Part shown: piece by piece, positions 1 to 6,312 of the stretch | Numbering within the stretch: position 1 is the first letter of the stretch | Layout: the number at the start of each line of letters is the position of its first letter | NCBI GenBank assembly: GCA_002790635.1 | Contig: PFVN01000028.1 | Location: forward strand, 1-11,823 | Reading direction: 5' to 3' | Length of the DNA: 11,823 nt | Origin: Candidatus Moranbacteria bacterium CG_4_9_14_3_um_filter_42_9 | GTDB lineage: Bacteria > Patescibacteriota > Minisyncoccia > Moranbacterales > UBA2206 | The notes under the pieces: generated by a model | What the model was told of the DNA's origin: nothing | What the model saw: the letters and a program-made list of their open reading frames with translations, nothing else | The model's database searches: none | Made by a program: the position numbers and the translations under genes

Positions 1-834
1 ATTTTCCACGTGTCCAATCCCCAGCGCGTGTCCCAACTCGTGAATGAGCGTTAACTTGAGATCGGTCTCTTCCTTAAACTGATATATGACTATTCCGACG
101 CTGGAATCAAAAATTCCCTTTTCAAACTCCTGCGCCCCGCCGTATTTGCTTTTGTAGGTCATCACCGCGCTGTTATAACTATTAATAATCGCATTCTCTT
201 TATTTATCAATGAATTATTTTTTTTGGCTAAATCATTCAGTTCTTTTTCATCGCCCTTGAGGCTTTTGAAAATTGCATCTAGCTCACTTTTCCTTTTTTT
301 GAGTTTTTGAAATTCTTCCTCTGGAGAGCCGCCTTGTTTATTCCATTCGGCCACATCCTTGTTATATTTTTGTAAATTGTCCTGGTATGAAGATAGCGAG
401 TCCTTAAAAGCTATAAGTTTTTGGTCGTATTCTTTGCTCAGAGAATTTTGCTGTTTATCCACGCTGCTTCGCTGAGAGTCCAATACTTTTAATCCGGCTT
501 GCAGCAAATCCGCTGCGTTGGTCGCGGCTTGACGCTCATCGTAAACTAATTGCACTTTGAGATTAGCTTCGGGATTGTATTCAAATAAATCTAGTTGTGC
601 CTCCTGCTCCCAGATATTCTCCGCCGCTCCGACTATTTTTTTTAGCTGTTCACTGGATACATTGAACTGCGGATCAATATTTCCGATAGAATATTGGAGC
701 GGCGTCCGGCACGGCTTGTGCGTTGACACGTAACTGCGCAAACTCGGCTGTGATTTTTCCAAAATCAGTGTTCCCGTAAAAACCAAAACAGCGGTTAAAA
801 AAACTAGTAATAATAATTTCTTTAGAAAGATCAT
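1..834 (-). CDS. Membrane-anchored matrixin-like zinc metalloprotease, C-terminus cut by window edge
   Basis: The first 278 codons of a minus-strand gene are present; the 3' end lies beyond position 1. The start is the ATG at 832-834, 13 bp after the stop of the hydrogenase subunit, with no clear Shine-Dalgarno. Residues 1-22 form a signal peptide or single membrane anchor (Lys-Lys followed by a Leu/Val-rich stretch), so the protein is probably outside the membrane. Residues about 110-215 are rich in Lys, Glu, Gln and Ser and look like a long coiled coil. Residues 265-275 read HELGHALGIGH, the HExxHxxGxxH zinc site of metzincins (peptidase M10 type), with the catalytic Glu at 266. The Met-turn that should follow lies outside the window. 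The substrate is unknown. The fold class is secure from the motif. A link to the hydrogenase is suggested only by adjacency and is doubtful, because hydrogenase maturation takes place in the cytoplasm. Confidence 0.85.
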   Translation of the reverse strand, partial: MIFLKKLLLLVFLTAVLVFTGTLILEKSQPSLRSYVSTHKPCRTPLQYSIGNIDPQFNVSSEQLKKIVGAAENIWEQEAQLDLFEYNPEANLKVQLVYDERQAATNAADLLQAGLKVLDSQRSSVDKQQNSLSKEYDQKLIAFKDSLSSYQDNLQKYNKDVAEWNKQGGSPEEEFQKLKKRKSELDAIFKSLKGDEKELNDLAKKNNSLINKENAIINSYNSAVMTYKSKYGGAQEFEKGIFDSSVGIVIYQFKEETDLKLTLIHELGHALGIGHVEN

Positions 835-847
835 TTTTTTGGATTGG

Positions 848-1630
848 CTATTTTTTCCGGGCTTCAATATCATCTCTGAGACCATAAATTTCCGTAGTAT
901 TTTCAAACTCTTCGTCAGTTATCATAGTTTTTAAAGCTTGCTGCATCGCTTGGACATTACCTTTCGGACGCAGTCCCCGACAGCCTTGGCAACCCATCCG
1001 CGCGGAGGGACAAACTGCCTGGCAGCCTCCCAAAATCATTGGCCCGAAACAGGGCTTTTTATCCAAAAGCAAACAGCGATTTCCGGCCGCTTTGCATTCC
1101 ACGCAAACTGGAGTATCCGGAATTTGCGGAATCCGACCAGCCAGAAGTTCCGGCATATACTTCAAAAACTCTTCCCCCGTTATCGGACAACCCGGAAAAA
1201 CAAAATCAACTTTCACGAAATTGTCAATTTCCTTTATCTCAGGATTGTTTATGCCTTGAACATATTTATAAACATGCTTAACTGTATTTTCTATCCCTTT
1301 ATAATTTTTTATTTCCGGCACCCCACCCATCGCCGCGCAATTTCCCAGCGCCGCTAAAATTTTACTTCTCTTTCTGACAATTTTTAGCAATTTAACATTC
1401 TCCTTGGTTACCGGATTACCCTCCACCAGAACCAAATCCAACTTCAGTCCGAGATCCTCTTCGTCCTCTATTAGCCGAAAGTCAAGCATTTCTACTTGAT
1501 TTATCAGATCAAAAAACTTTTTTCCCAAATCAAGCAAAGCAAACTGGCACCCTTCGCAGGATGTCAGGCTGACAATCGCAATTCGAGGCTTTGTTTTTAT
1601 GGTAAAAGCCCTCTTATTTTCCATATGCAT
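848..1630 (-). CDS. NiFe hydrogenase small (delta) subunit, group 3b sulfhydrogenase type
   Basis: This is the electron-transferring small subunit of a cytoplasmic NiFe hydrogenase, 260 aa and full length for group 3b. Proximal [4Fe-4S] ligands are visible as SCEGC (C25, C28), GNC (C98) and FPGCP (C148). A second Cys-rich part follows: CVEC (C176, C179), C186, C194, GGCQAVCPS (C203, C207) and GCQGC (C214, C217), as in the HydD/ShyD family, where these bind medial and distal clusters. There is no Tat signal, which fits a soluble enzyme. Family members pair with an alpha subunit carrying the NiFe site and with beta/gamma subunits for NAD(P). None of these is in the window: upstream is the divergent hypF-like gene and downstream a protease. 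The start is the ATG at 1630 or the ATG two codons later at 1624; a -10-like box abuts 1630, which favours 1624 if the message is leaderless. F420-non-reducing (Mvh) small subunits are related and are the main alternative. Confidence 0.9.
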   Translation of the reverse strand: MHMENKRAFTIKTKPRIAIVSLTSCEGCQFALLDLGKKFFDLINQVEMLDFRLIEDEEDLGLKLDLVLVEGNPVTKENVKLLKIVRKRSKILAALGNCAAMGGVPEIKNYKGIENTVKHVYKYVQGINNPEIKEIDNFVKVDFVFPGCPITGEEFLKYMPELLAGRIPQIPDTPVCVECKAAGNRCLLLDKKPCFGPMILGGCQAVCPSARMGCQGCRGLRPKGNVQAMQQALKTMITDEEFENTTEIYGLRDDIEARKK

Positions 1631-1639
1631 ATTTTAACA
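1631..1639 (-). promoter_or_regulatory. Putative extended -10 promoter of the hydrogenase delta subunit gene
   Basis: On the minus strand this reads TGTTAAAAT, an extended -10 (TG-n-TAAAAT, one mismatch to TATAAT), immediately before the first ATG (1630). Transcription would begin about 6-7 bp further on, at or beside the second ATG (1624), giving a leaderless message. No good -35 is seen. It overlaps the -35 of the plus-strand promoter. Another -10-like box (TATTAT, minus strand of 1659-1664) would give a short leader instead. Confidence 0.4.
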
Positions 1640-1663
1640 TATTTGGCGGGTAAATGCTATAAT
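1634..1663 (+). promoter_or_regulatory. Promoter of the hypF-like gene, leaderless
   Basis: A -35 box TTAACA (1634-1639, 5 of 6 to TTGACA) is followed after 18 bp by a perfect TATAAT (1658-1663) with the extended TG (1655-1656). The expected start of transcription, 7-8 bp downstream, falls on the ATG at 1671, so the message would have no 5' leader and no Shine-Dalgarno. This is the strongest promoter in the window by eye. Confidence 0.7.
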
Positions 1664-1670
1664 ACAAGCG

Positions 1671-2852
1671 ATGGAATCACTAAACTGGCACATAAATATC
1701 AATGAATGTTTGCTAGCCTTGGGGCCGGAATCCGACGGTAATTTTTCGGTTTTTTATCAAAAAATGCTTTACCGGTCTGACTCTTTCGGCGATTTGCTAA
1801 ACGAAGAAAATTTTCAAAAATTCACTCAGGCGATTACGAAATTCTTGAAAAAAAATAAGGTTAAACCGGACATAATTTTAACTGATCTTCATCCGCTGTA
1901 TAAAACGACTTCTTTAGGGGAAAGTCTGAGCAAAACATATAAGGCCAAGCAAATAAGGCTACAGCATCATATTTCTCACGTTTTTTCCGCGATCGGAGAC
2001 AAAATGATAAATAATAAAAATTACAAACTGCAAGTTTTTGCCGGCGGTCTGCGAAACATAGTTGGGATAGCTTGCGACGGCACCGGTTATGGAACGGATG
2101 GAAAAATCTGGGGCGGAGAACTATTCAAAATAAACGGCAGGAAGGAAAAAGTAAAAAGCATTGAAAGAATCGGGTACCTGGAAAATCAAATTTTAATCGG
2201 TGGCGATTTGGCCGTGAAAGAACCGGCGCGGATGCTAATCAGTATTTTAAATAAGTTTTTACCGAAAGATAAGGCTTGTCTGTTTGTTAAAAAATATTAT
2301 TCCAAAAATGAGTTTGAAGTTTTATACAGCCAGCTGAAACAAAACTTCAACTGTCAGGAGACTTCCAGCGCCGGAAGAGTCCTGGACGCGGTTTCAGTTT
2401 TGCTTGGATTTTGCGGGAATGTTAGAAAATATAAGCACGGCCCGGCGATCGCATTGGAAAATAGTTCGACCATTCCATACACTGATTTGAGACCGGTTGT
2501 TACAAAATCCGAAATAAATTCAAGTAGAGAACGAAATTCAAATTTTATATTAGAGACCACTCCTCTTTTTGAATATCTGGTTAAAAATGTAAAGAAGGAT
2601 AAGCACCGCTTGGCTGCGACCGCCCAGCTTTATATGGCTAGAGGGCTATATGAGATAATAAAAAAAGAGTTACGGGTTACGGGTTACGGGTTACGGGATG
2701 TGTTCTTCGCCGGCGGAATCGCCAATAATAAAATAATTGCTTCCTATCTTGAACTCAAAGGAGTTTACGCGGGTAAAAAAATCCCACGGGGCGACGCGGG
2801 AGTTTCCTTTGGGCAGATCATTTATTATCTTCTAGCAAATCCTAGGAACTAA
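1671..2852 (+). CDS. hypF: HypF-like carbamoyltransferase, C-terminal (Kae1-like) domain only
   Basis: HypF transfers a carbamoyl group from carbamoyl-AMP to the C-terminal Cys of HypE, the first step in making the cyanide ligands of NiFe hydrogenase. Full HypF is about 750 aa (acylphosphatase, zinc fingers, YrdC, Kae1-like). This protein is 393 aa and begins where the last domain begins (LALGPES at 15-21; SFGDLLNEE at 38-46). Family motifs in order: TDLHPLY (71-77), QHHISH with the HxxxH metal ligands H99/H103, CDGTGYGTDG then WGGE (135-150), GGDLAVKEP (177-185), SSAGRVLDAVSVLLG (232-246), FFAGG (345-349) and RGDAGVSFGQ (373-382). Acylphosphatase, zinc-finger and YrdC parts are missing, and no remnant lies upstream, where the opposite-strand hydrogenase gene sits. 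A 7-bp tandem repeat at 2669-2696 encodes residues about 333-341. The 3' end overlaps hypE by 21 bp. The symbol applies only to the C-terminal half. Confidence 0.85.
   Translation: MESLNWHININECLLALGPESDGNFSVFYQKMLYRSDSFGDLLNEENFQKFTQAITKFLKKNKVKPDIILTDLHPLYKTTSLGESLSKTYKAKQIRLQHHISHVFSAIGDKMINNKNYKLQVFAGGLRNIVGIACDGTGYGTDGKIWGGELFKINGRKEKVKSIERIGYLENQILIGGDLAVKEPARMLISILNKFLPKDKACLFVKKYYSKNEFEVLYSQLKQNFNCQETSSAGRVLDAVSVLLGFCGNVRKYKHGPAIALENSSTIPYTDLRPVVTKSEINSSRERNSNFILETTPLFEYLVKNVKKDKHRLAATAQLYMARGLYEIIKKELRVTGYGLRDVFFAGGIANNKIIASYLELKGVYAGKKIPRGDAGVSFGQIIYYLLANPRN
2669..2696 (+). repeat. Tandem heptanucleotide repeat, 4 x GTTACGG, inside hypF
   Basis: Four perfect copies of GTTACGG run from 2669 to 2696 within the coding sequence. 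Because 7 is not a multiple of 3, gain or loss of one copy would shift the frame and cut off the last ~55 residues, including FFAGG and RGDAGVSFGQ. In the present frame the repeat encodes a loop between a helix and the FFAGG strand. Confidence 0.9.
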
Positions 2853-3821
2853 TTTTCCCCGCGGCGATTCAATCGGCCTTTCGGTGCCGACTTTAGTTTT
2901 GAGATATACTCCCTTACCCTTTCCCACTCGGCCGATTATCTTGGCTTCTTTATTGAATTTTTTCAGGATTTTTAAGGCTTTTTGAGCGTTTTTAGGCGAA
3001 ACCGCAGCAATAAACCGGCCTTCTGAAGCAAAAGAAAAAACATCTATTCCCAAAAGCTCCGCGATCGCGTGAGTTTCTTTTTTGTAAGGCAGGAGCTTGT
3101 CTTCCAGGATAATTTTTACCTTTGCTTTTTCGGCCATCTCAATTATGTTGGCTGCCAGCCCTCCCCGGGTCGGATCCTTGGCCGCTTTCAGATATTTCCC
3201 GACGGCGGCTATTTCCTGGTGGAGTGTCTGAGAATCGCTTTTGATTTTGGTTTTGTAGTTGAACCGGACGCCCAGAAGCGCAACGGTGTGTTCCCCTAAA
3301 TCACCCGACGAAATTATCAGATCTCCCGGCTCAGCCCCGTTATTTTCAATTATTTTATCCGCCAGTCCCACGCCGGAAGTGGTAATTTCAATTTTATCAA
3401 TTTTGCCTTTTTCCATGACTTTCGTGTCACCGGTTACGACCGGCACGCCCGACTTCCGCGACATAGTTTCAACCGACTTCATGATTTTCATAAGGTCGCT
3501 CTCCGGGAAGCCTTCTTCGATGACTAGGCTCAACGCGATGCCGAGGGGACGCGCACCCATAACAGTCAGGTCGTTGATCGTTCCGCACATGGCAATCTTC
3601 CCGATATCCCCGCCCGGGAAAAATATGGGATCGACTATGAAAGCATCGGTCGTAAAAACCAATTTTCCGCTTTCCCCCAAATCCAAGACTGCCCCGTCGT
3701 CGCCGGTATTTCTCCATTGGCCGCGTACGGAAAAATTGTTCCTGATTTTTTCAATCAGCTCGCTTGATTTTTCACCGCCCGAACCGGCTTCTAATTCAAT
3801 TGTTTCTTCCTTTTTTTCCAT
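2832..3821 (-). CDS. hypE: Hydrogenase maturation protein HypE, carbamoyl dehydratase
   Basis: HypE (329 aa, normal length) accepts carbamoyl from HypF on its C-terminal cysteine, dehydrates it with ATP to a thiocyanate and hands the cyanide to the HypC-HypD iron. Visible features: GSGG (13-16), NTGDDGAVLD (38-47), the ATP-binding stretch TTDAFIVDPIFFPGGDIGK (57-75), GTINDLTVMGA (80-90), VVTGDTK (128-134), DPTRGGLA (216-223), SEGR (266-269) and the C-terminal tail VPRIC, whose Cys329 is the carrier. The start is the ATG at 3821, which precedes the conserved N-terminus; an upstream in-frame start at 3926 would only translate vanZ-like sequence in another frame. The first 31 bp overlap the end of the VanZ-like gene, with no clear Shine-Dalgarno, so coupled translation is likely. 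The last 21 bp, which include the essential Cys codon, overlap the hypF end on the other strand. Confidence 0.96.
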   Translation of the reverse strand: MEKKEETIELEAGSGGEKSSELIEKIRNNFSVRGQWRNTGDDGAVLDLGESGKLVFTTDAFIVDPIFFPGGDIGKIAMCGTINDLTVMGARPLGIALSLVIEEGFPESDLMKIMKSVETMSRKSGVPVVTGDTKVMEKGKIDKIEITTSGVGLADKIIENNGAEPGDLIISSGDLGEHTVALLGVRFNYKTKIKSDSQTLHQEIAAVGKYLKAAKDPTRGGLAANIIEMAEKAKVKIILEDKLLPYKKETHAIAELLGIDVFSFASEGRFIAAVSPKNAQKALKILKKFNKEAKIIGRVGKGKGVYLKTKVGTERPIESPRGKLVPRIC

Positions 3822-4189
3822 TTTGTAATAAATGAAATGAAAATTAACGCCGCTAAAATTCCGGTGAGATCGATCGCAACATCCCTTATCGTACCGTCTC
3901 TGCCGAAAACGAAAGTCTGGTGCCATTCATCGGAAATCCCATAGATCAAAGCTAGAACCGCTGAAAATGCAAGTGCCTTCTCATATTTGAAATCCCAGGA
4001 GAGTGCTTTATGGAATAGGATAAGCAGTATGAAGTATTCGATGACATGAAAAGATTTCCTTTCTATAAAATAGAAAGTGCTTGGGGATTGGTATCCGCTT
4101 CCTCTTACGGATGACAAGAAAAAAATTACCGCCATCCAAGCAGCCGCAGCGAGCCAAAAAAACGATTTGCTATTTTTTATTTTTGGCAT
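3791..4189 (-). CDS. VanZ-like integral membrane protein
   Basis: A 132-aa membrane protein with about four hydrophobic segments (roughly 10-27, 47-62, 72-85 and 102-122) and a Lys/Arg-rich cytoplasmic tail. The VanZ-family signature is clear: K45, H48 and Y52 in the second segment region, then SDEWHQTFVFGRDGTIRDVAID (86-107, matching the D-E-x-x-Q...GR...D pattern of the family). The molecular function of most VanZ-like proteins is not known; the name comes from a teicoplanin-resistance accessory gene, and resistance should not be assumed here. The ATG at 4189 lies 20 bp inside the end of hypD, and the stop lies 31 bp inside hypE, so all three are probably translated together. A membrane protein is not a normal member of a hyp operon. 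No Shine-Dalgarno is visible. Confidence 0.88.
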   Translation of the reverse strand: MPKIKNSKSFFWLAAAAWMAVIFFLSSVRGSGYQSPSTFYFIERKSFHVIEYFILLILFHKALSWDFKYEKALAFSAVLALIYGISDEWHQTFVFGRDGTIRDVAIDLTGILAALIFISFITKWKKRKKQLN

Positions 4190-5210
4190 ATCGGTATTCG
4201 ACGTTGCAGCTCCCTTCCACGGAAACCATACAAGGTCCGTAAGGATTTTCCGGCGTGCAGACGCGCCCAAACATGGGGCACTCTGCCGGAGCAATGAGCC
4301 CCCGGATAACTTCTCCACAGAGGCACCCCGTCGGCTTTTCCGAGCGGGAAAAGTCAACTTTGGACAATATTTCTCTGTATTTGATCTTCGCGTTCAGTTT
4401 TGGATTTTTCACTTCCAGTCCCGAGCCGGGTATCATACCGAATCCCCGCCAGTTACCGTCCGCGATCTTGAACTCTTCAAGAATAATCTGGCGCGCTTTT
4501 GGATTTCCAAACTTTCGCACTGACCTCGCGTATTCGTTTTCCACGTTGCGCCGACTCCCTTTGATCTGATGAAGGAGCATCAGCAAACCAACCAGGACGT
4601 CTTCCACCTCAAATCCGGTTATCACTTGCGCGACTTTCATATGTTCATACGGCTTGAGACCGACAATCGTTGAAACATGCCCGGGACTCAGGAAGCCGTC
4701 TATTTTCAGTTCTCCCATAGCCAAAAGCGCGTCCATCGCCGGTAGGAAAAGTTTGTGCGTGGAATAGACCGTTAGCCCCTTTTTTAAAGCTACGGCGGTC
4801 ATAGGTGCCGTCGTGTCAAAGCCAATCCCGAAAAAAACCAGATCAGGATATTTTACTTTCAGCTCCAGCGCTTCTTCCACGGAATACACTGGAAAAACTT
4901 TCGCTCCCAGGCTCCGCGCTTTTTCCAGACTGCCAAAATACCCCGGAACCCTGATTGCGTCGCCATAGGTCGCTACGGGAATTCCCGCGAGCGCCAAATT
5001 GACGATAGCATCGATGTCAGCTTGCGCCGTTACGCAAACCGGGCATCCTGGTCCGCTTAGTAAACGAATATTTTCCGGCAAAAACTCCCGGACTCCGTAA
5101 CGGCTAATGACCTGGGTATGCGTGCCGCAGACTTCCATGATATTGACTGGCCTTTTAATCTGGGCGGCGACCGAATTTATTTTTTTTATCAGCTTCTGGA
5201 TATTTTTCAT
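4170..5210 (-). CDS. hypD: Hydrogenase maturation protein HypD, iron-sulfur scaffold for Fe(CN)2CO
   Basis: HypD (346 aa) is the [4Fe-4S] protein that, with HypC, holds the iron while CN and CO ligands are added. Motifs: MEVCGTHT (25-32, Cys28), SGPGCPVCVT (52-61, Cys56 and Cys59, the redox/iron-binding pair), GFDTTAPMTA (130-139), SPGHVSTIVG (175-184), TGFEVEDVL (198-206) and the Cys-rich C-terminus C296, C298, C311, C318, C327, C335 (PTGCLCGEVIRG, CPMFGRVCTPENPYGPCMVS, EGSC), which supplies the cluster ligands. The ATG overlaps the hypC TGA as ATGA, and a good Shine-Dalgarno, GAGG at 5218-5221, sits 7 nt before the start inside hypC. The 3' end overlaps the VanZ-like gene by 20 bp. All key residues are present, so the protein looks functional. 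Confidence 0.97.
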   Translation of the reverse strand: MKNIQKLIKKINSVAAQIKRPVNIMEVCGTHTQVISRYGVREFLPENIRLLSGPGCPVCVTAQADIDAIVNLALAGIPVATYGDAIRVPGYFGSLEKARSLGAKVFPVYSVEEALELKVKYPDLVFFGIGFDTTAPMTAVALKKGLTVYSTHKLFLPAMDALLAMGELKIDGFLSPGHVSTIVGLKPYEHMKVAQVITGFEVEDVLVGLLMLLHQIKGSRRNVENEYARSVRKFGNPKARQIILEEFKIADGNWRGFGMIPGSGLEVKNPKLNAKIKYREILSKVDFSRSEKPTGCLCGEVIRGLIAPAECPMFGRVCTPENPYGPCMVSVEGSCNVEYRYAKNKK

Positions 5211-5419
5211 AATTTTTCCTCAAATTCTTTGAGTACCTCCCAGGCGTCTTTCTTGCTTAGCGCCTGAATGGCAAAACCGGCGTGCACAATCACATAATCG
5301 CCTTTTTTGACGCCGTCAACGAGAGAAATATTGATTTCCTTTCTCACACCCTTAAAATCAGCAGTTGCCTGCTGATTATTCTGAATTTTTATAATTTTTC
5401 CCGGAAATGCCAAACACAT
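5207..5419 (-). CDS. hypC: Hydrogenase maturation chaperone HypC
   Basis: A 70-aa small beta-barrel chaperone of the HypC/HybG/HupF family. It begins MCLAFPGKI; Cys2, exposed after Met removal, binds the iron that is built up on the HypC-HypD complex and then delivers it to the hydrogenase large subunit. The second family motif is VIVHAGFAIQAL (43-54, His46). The length is slightly short but normal. It overlaps hypD by 4 bp (ATGA). The ATG at 5419 is preceded by an A/G-rich stretch (AAGAAAAGAGT) that may serve as a weak ribosome site. It lies only 22 bp after the aldolase stop, so it is probably co-transcribed with the aldolase. Confidence 0.96.
   Translation of the reverse strand: MCLAFPGKIIKIQNNQQATADFKGVRKEINISLVDGVKKGDYVIVHAGFAIQALSKKDAWEVLKEFEEKL
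5217..5221 (-). promoter_or_regulatory. Ribosome binding site of hypD
   Basis: GAGGA on the minus strand lies inside the end of hypC, with 7 nt between its GAGG core and the hypD ATG (5210). It is the best Shine-Dalgarno in the window; most other genes here lack one. Confidence 0.7.
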
Positions 5420-5441
5420 ACTCTTTTCTTAAATTCAGGAT

Positions 5442-6305
5442 TTACGCTTTCCCGTCGCTCCCGAAAATTTTTATTTTCTCCATGACTGCTTGCTTGACCG
5501 CTTCTCTCGCGTCTCCCAATATTTTCCGCACGTCGAACGAAATGTCATTTTGGTCCTTGGCCGCTTTCATTAGGCTGTTGACAAAAGCTATTCTGGTCGC
5601 AGTATCAACATTAAAGCAAACTATCCCGCGCTTGATGACTTCCGCCACCCGGCCGTTTTCCCAATCAGAAGCACCATGCAAAATCAGCGGCACATCAACA
5701 TTTTTGTGAATCATTTCCAGTCTCGCGTAATCCGGAGTGTTTCTTTCCTTGAAAAATCCATGGGCATTGCCGATGGCCACCGCCAAGGCATCTACCCCAG
5801 TTTCCGCAACAAAACTTTTGGCTTGGCCTGGATCTGTCATATATTCTTCCCAATTAATTTCGCTTATTTCTCCTTCCCCGATATACGGAACATTTCCCAA
5901 CTCTGCTTGAACATCTACTCCCTTGCCATGGCAAAATTCAACAACTTTTTTAGTTACAACGAGGTTGTCTTCGTATTCCTTTCTTGATCCGTCATACATC
6001 ACTGATCCAAATCCGATACCCACGGCGCGCTGGACAATTTCAAAACTTTTCCCATGATCCAGATGGATTCCAATCGGAACTTCCAGTGCATAAAATTCGG
6101 CGCAATTTTTTATCAAATTAAAGATGGCTCTCCCACCGGCATAATCGATGGTCTTTTCCGTTACCTGAATAATGACTGGCGAACGCATTTCCTTGGCGGC
6201 TTCAATGATGGCCTTGGTAGTTTCCAAGTTTACAGTATTGAAGGCGCCAACCGCGTAACCACCTTCCTTGGCTTTTTGTAAAATTTCTTTGACACTGGTA
6301 ATCAT
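5442..6305 (-). CDS. fba: Class II (zinc) fructose-1,6-bisphosphate aldolase
   Basis: This 287-aa protein interconverts fructose 1,6-bisphosphate with glyceraldehyde 3-phosphate and dihydroxyacetone phosphate. The start is the ATG at 6305, giving MITSVKEILQKAKEGGYAVGAFN, the usual class II N-terminus; a TTG four codons upstream (6317) is less likely. Visible residues are LDHG (D83 catalytic acid, H84 zinc ligand), SVMYDGS (101-107), QAELG (E135), GNAHG (H182), LHGAS (H210) and FNVDT (231-235). After LHGAS comes Asp-Trp where Gly-Ile/Val is common, a small variation. GatY/KbaY tagatose-bisphosphate aldolases belong to the same family and cannot be fully excluded, but the neighbouring tpi gene favours central glycolysis or gluconeogenesis. 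No Shine-Dalgarno is seen. It is followed 22 bp later by hypC. Confidence 0.93.
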   Translation of the reverse strand: MITSVKEILQKAKEGGYAVGAFNTVNLETTKAIIEAAKEMRSPVIIQVTEKTIDYAGGRAIFNLIKNCAEFYALEVPIGIHLDHGKSFEIVQRAVGIGFGSVMYDGSRKEYEDNLVVTKKVVEFCHGKGVDVQAELGNVPYIGEGEISEINWEEYMTDPGQAKSFVAETGVDALAVAIGNAHGFFKERNTPDYARLEMIHKNVDVPLILHGASDWENGRVAEVIKRGIVCFNVDTATRIAFVNSLMKAAKDQNDISFDVRKILGDAREAVKQAVMEKIKIFGSDGKA

Positions 6306-6312
6306 TTTGATT

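Noticed and set aside
1..834. Hydrogenase-specific maturation endopeptidase
   Set aside because: Those enzymes are small cytoplasmic proteins of the HyaD/HycI family. This one is a membrane-anchored metzincin with a coiled coil.
1671..2852. TsaD/Kae1 tRNA-modification protein
   Set aside because: The motifs (TDLHPLY, QHHISH, CDGTGYGTDG, WGGE) are those of the HypF C-terminal domain, and hypC, D and E are neighbours.
3259..3828. Plus-strand open frame of 189 codons opposite hypE
   Set aside because: It lies wholly antisense to the well-conserved hypE, shows no recognisable motif and is a coding shadow.
2832..3926. Longer HypE starting at 3926
   Set aside because: The extra 35 residues are out-of-frame translation of the VanZ-like gene and show no HypE similarity; the family N-terminus begins at the ATG at 3821.
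3791..4189. Glycopeptide antibiotic resistance gene
   Set aside because: Only the VanZ-like fold is seen; no vanA/vanH/vanX-type genes are nearby, and most VanZ-family proteins are unrelated to resistance.
5207..5210. TGA read as glycine or tryptophan (alternative code)
   Set aside because: The hypC TGA falls exactly where HypC should end and overlaps the hypD start as ATGA; in-frame reading would run past the normal family length.
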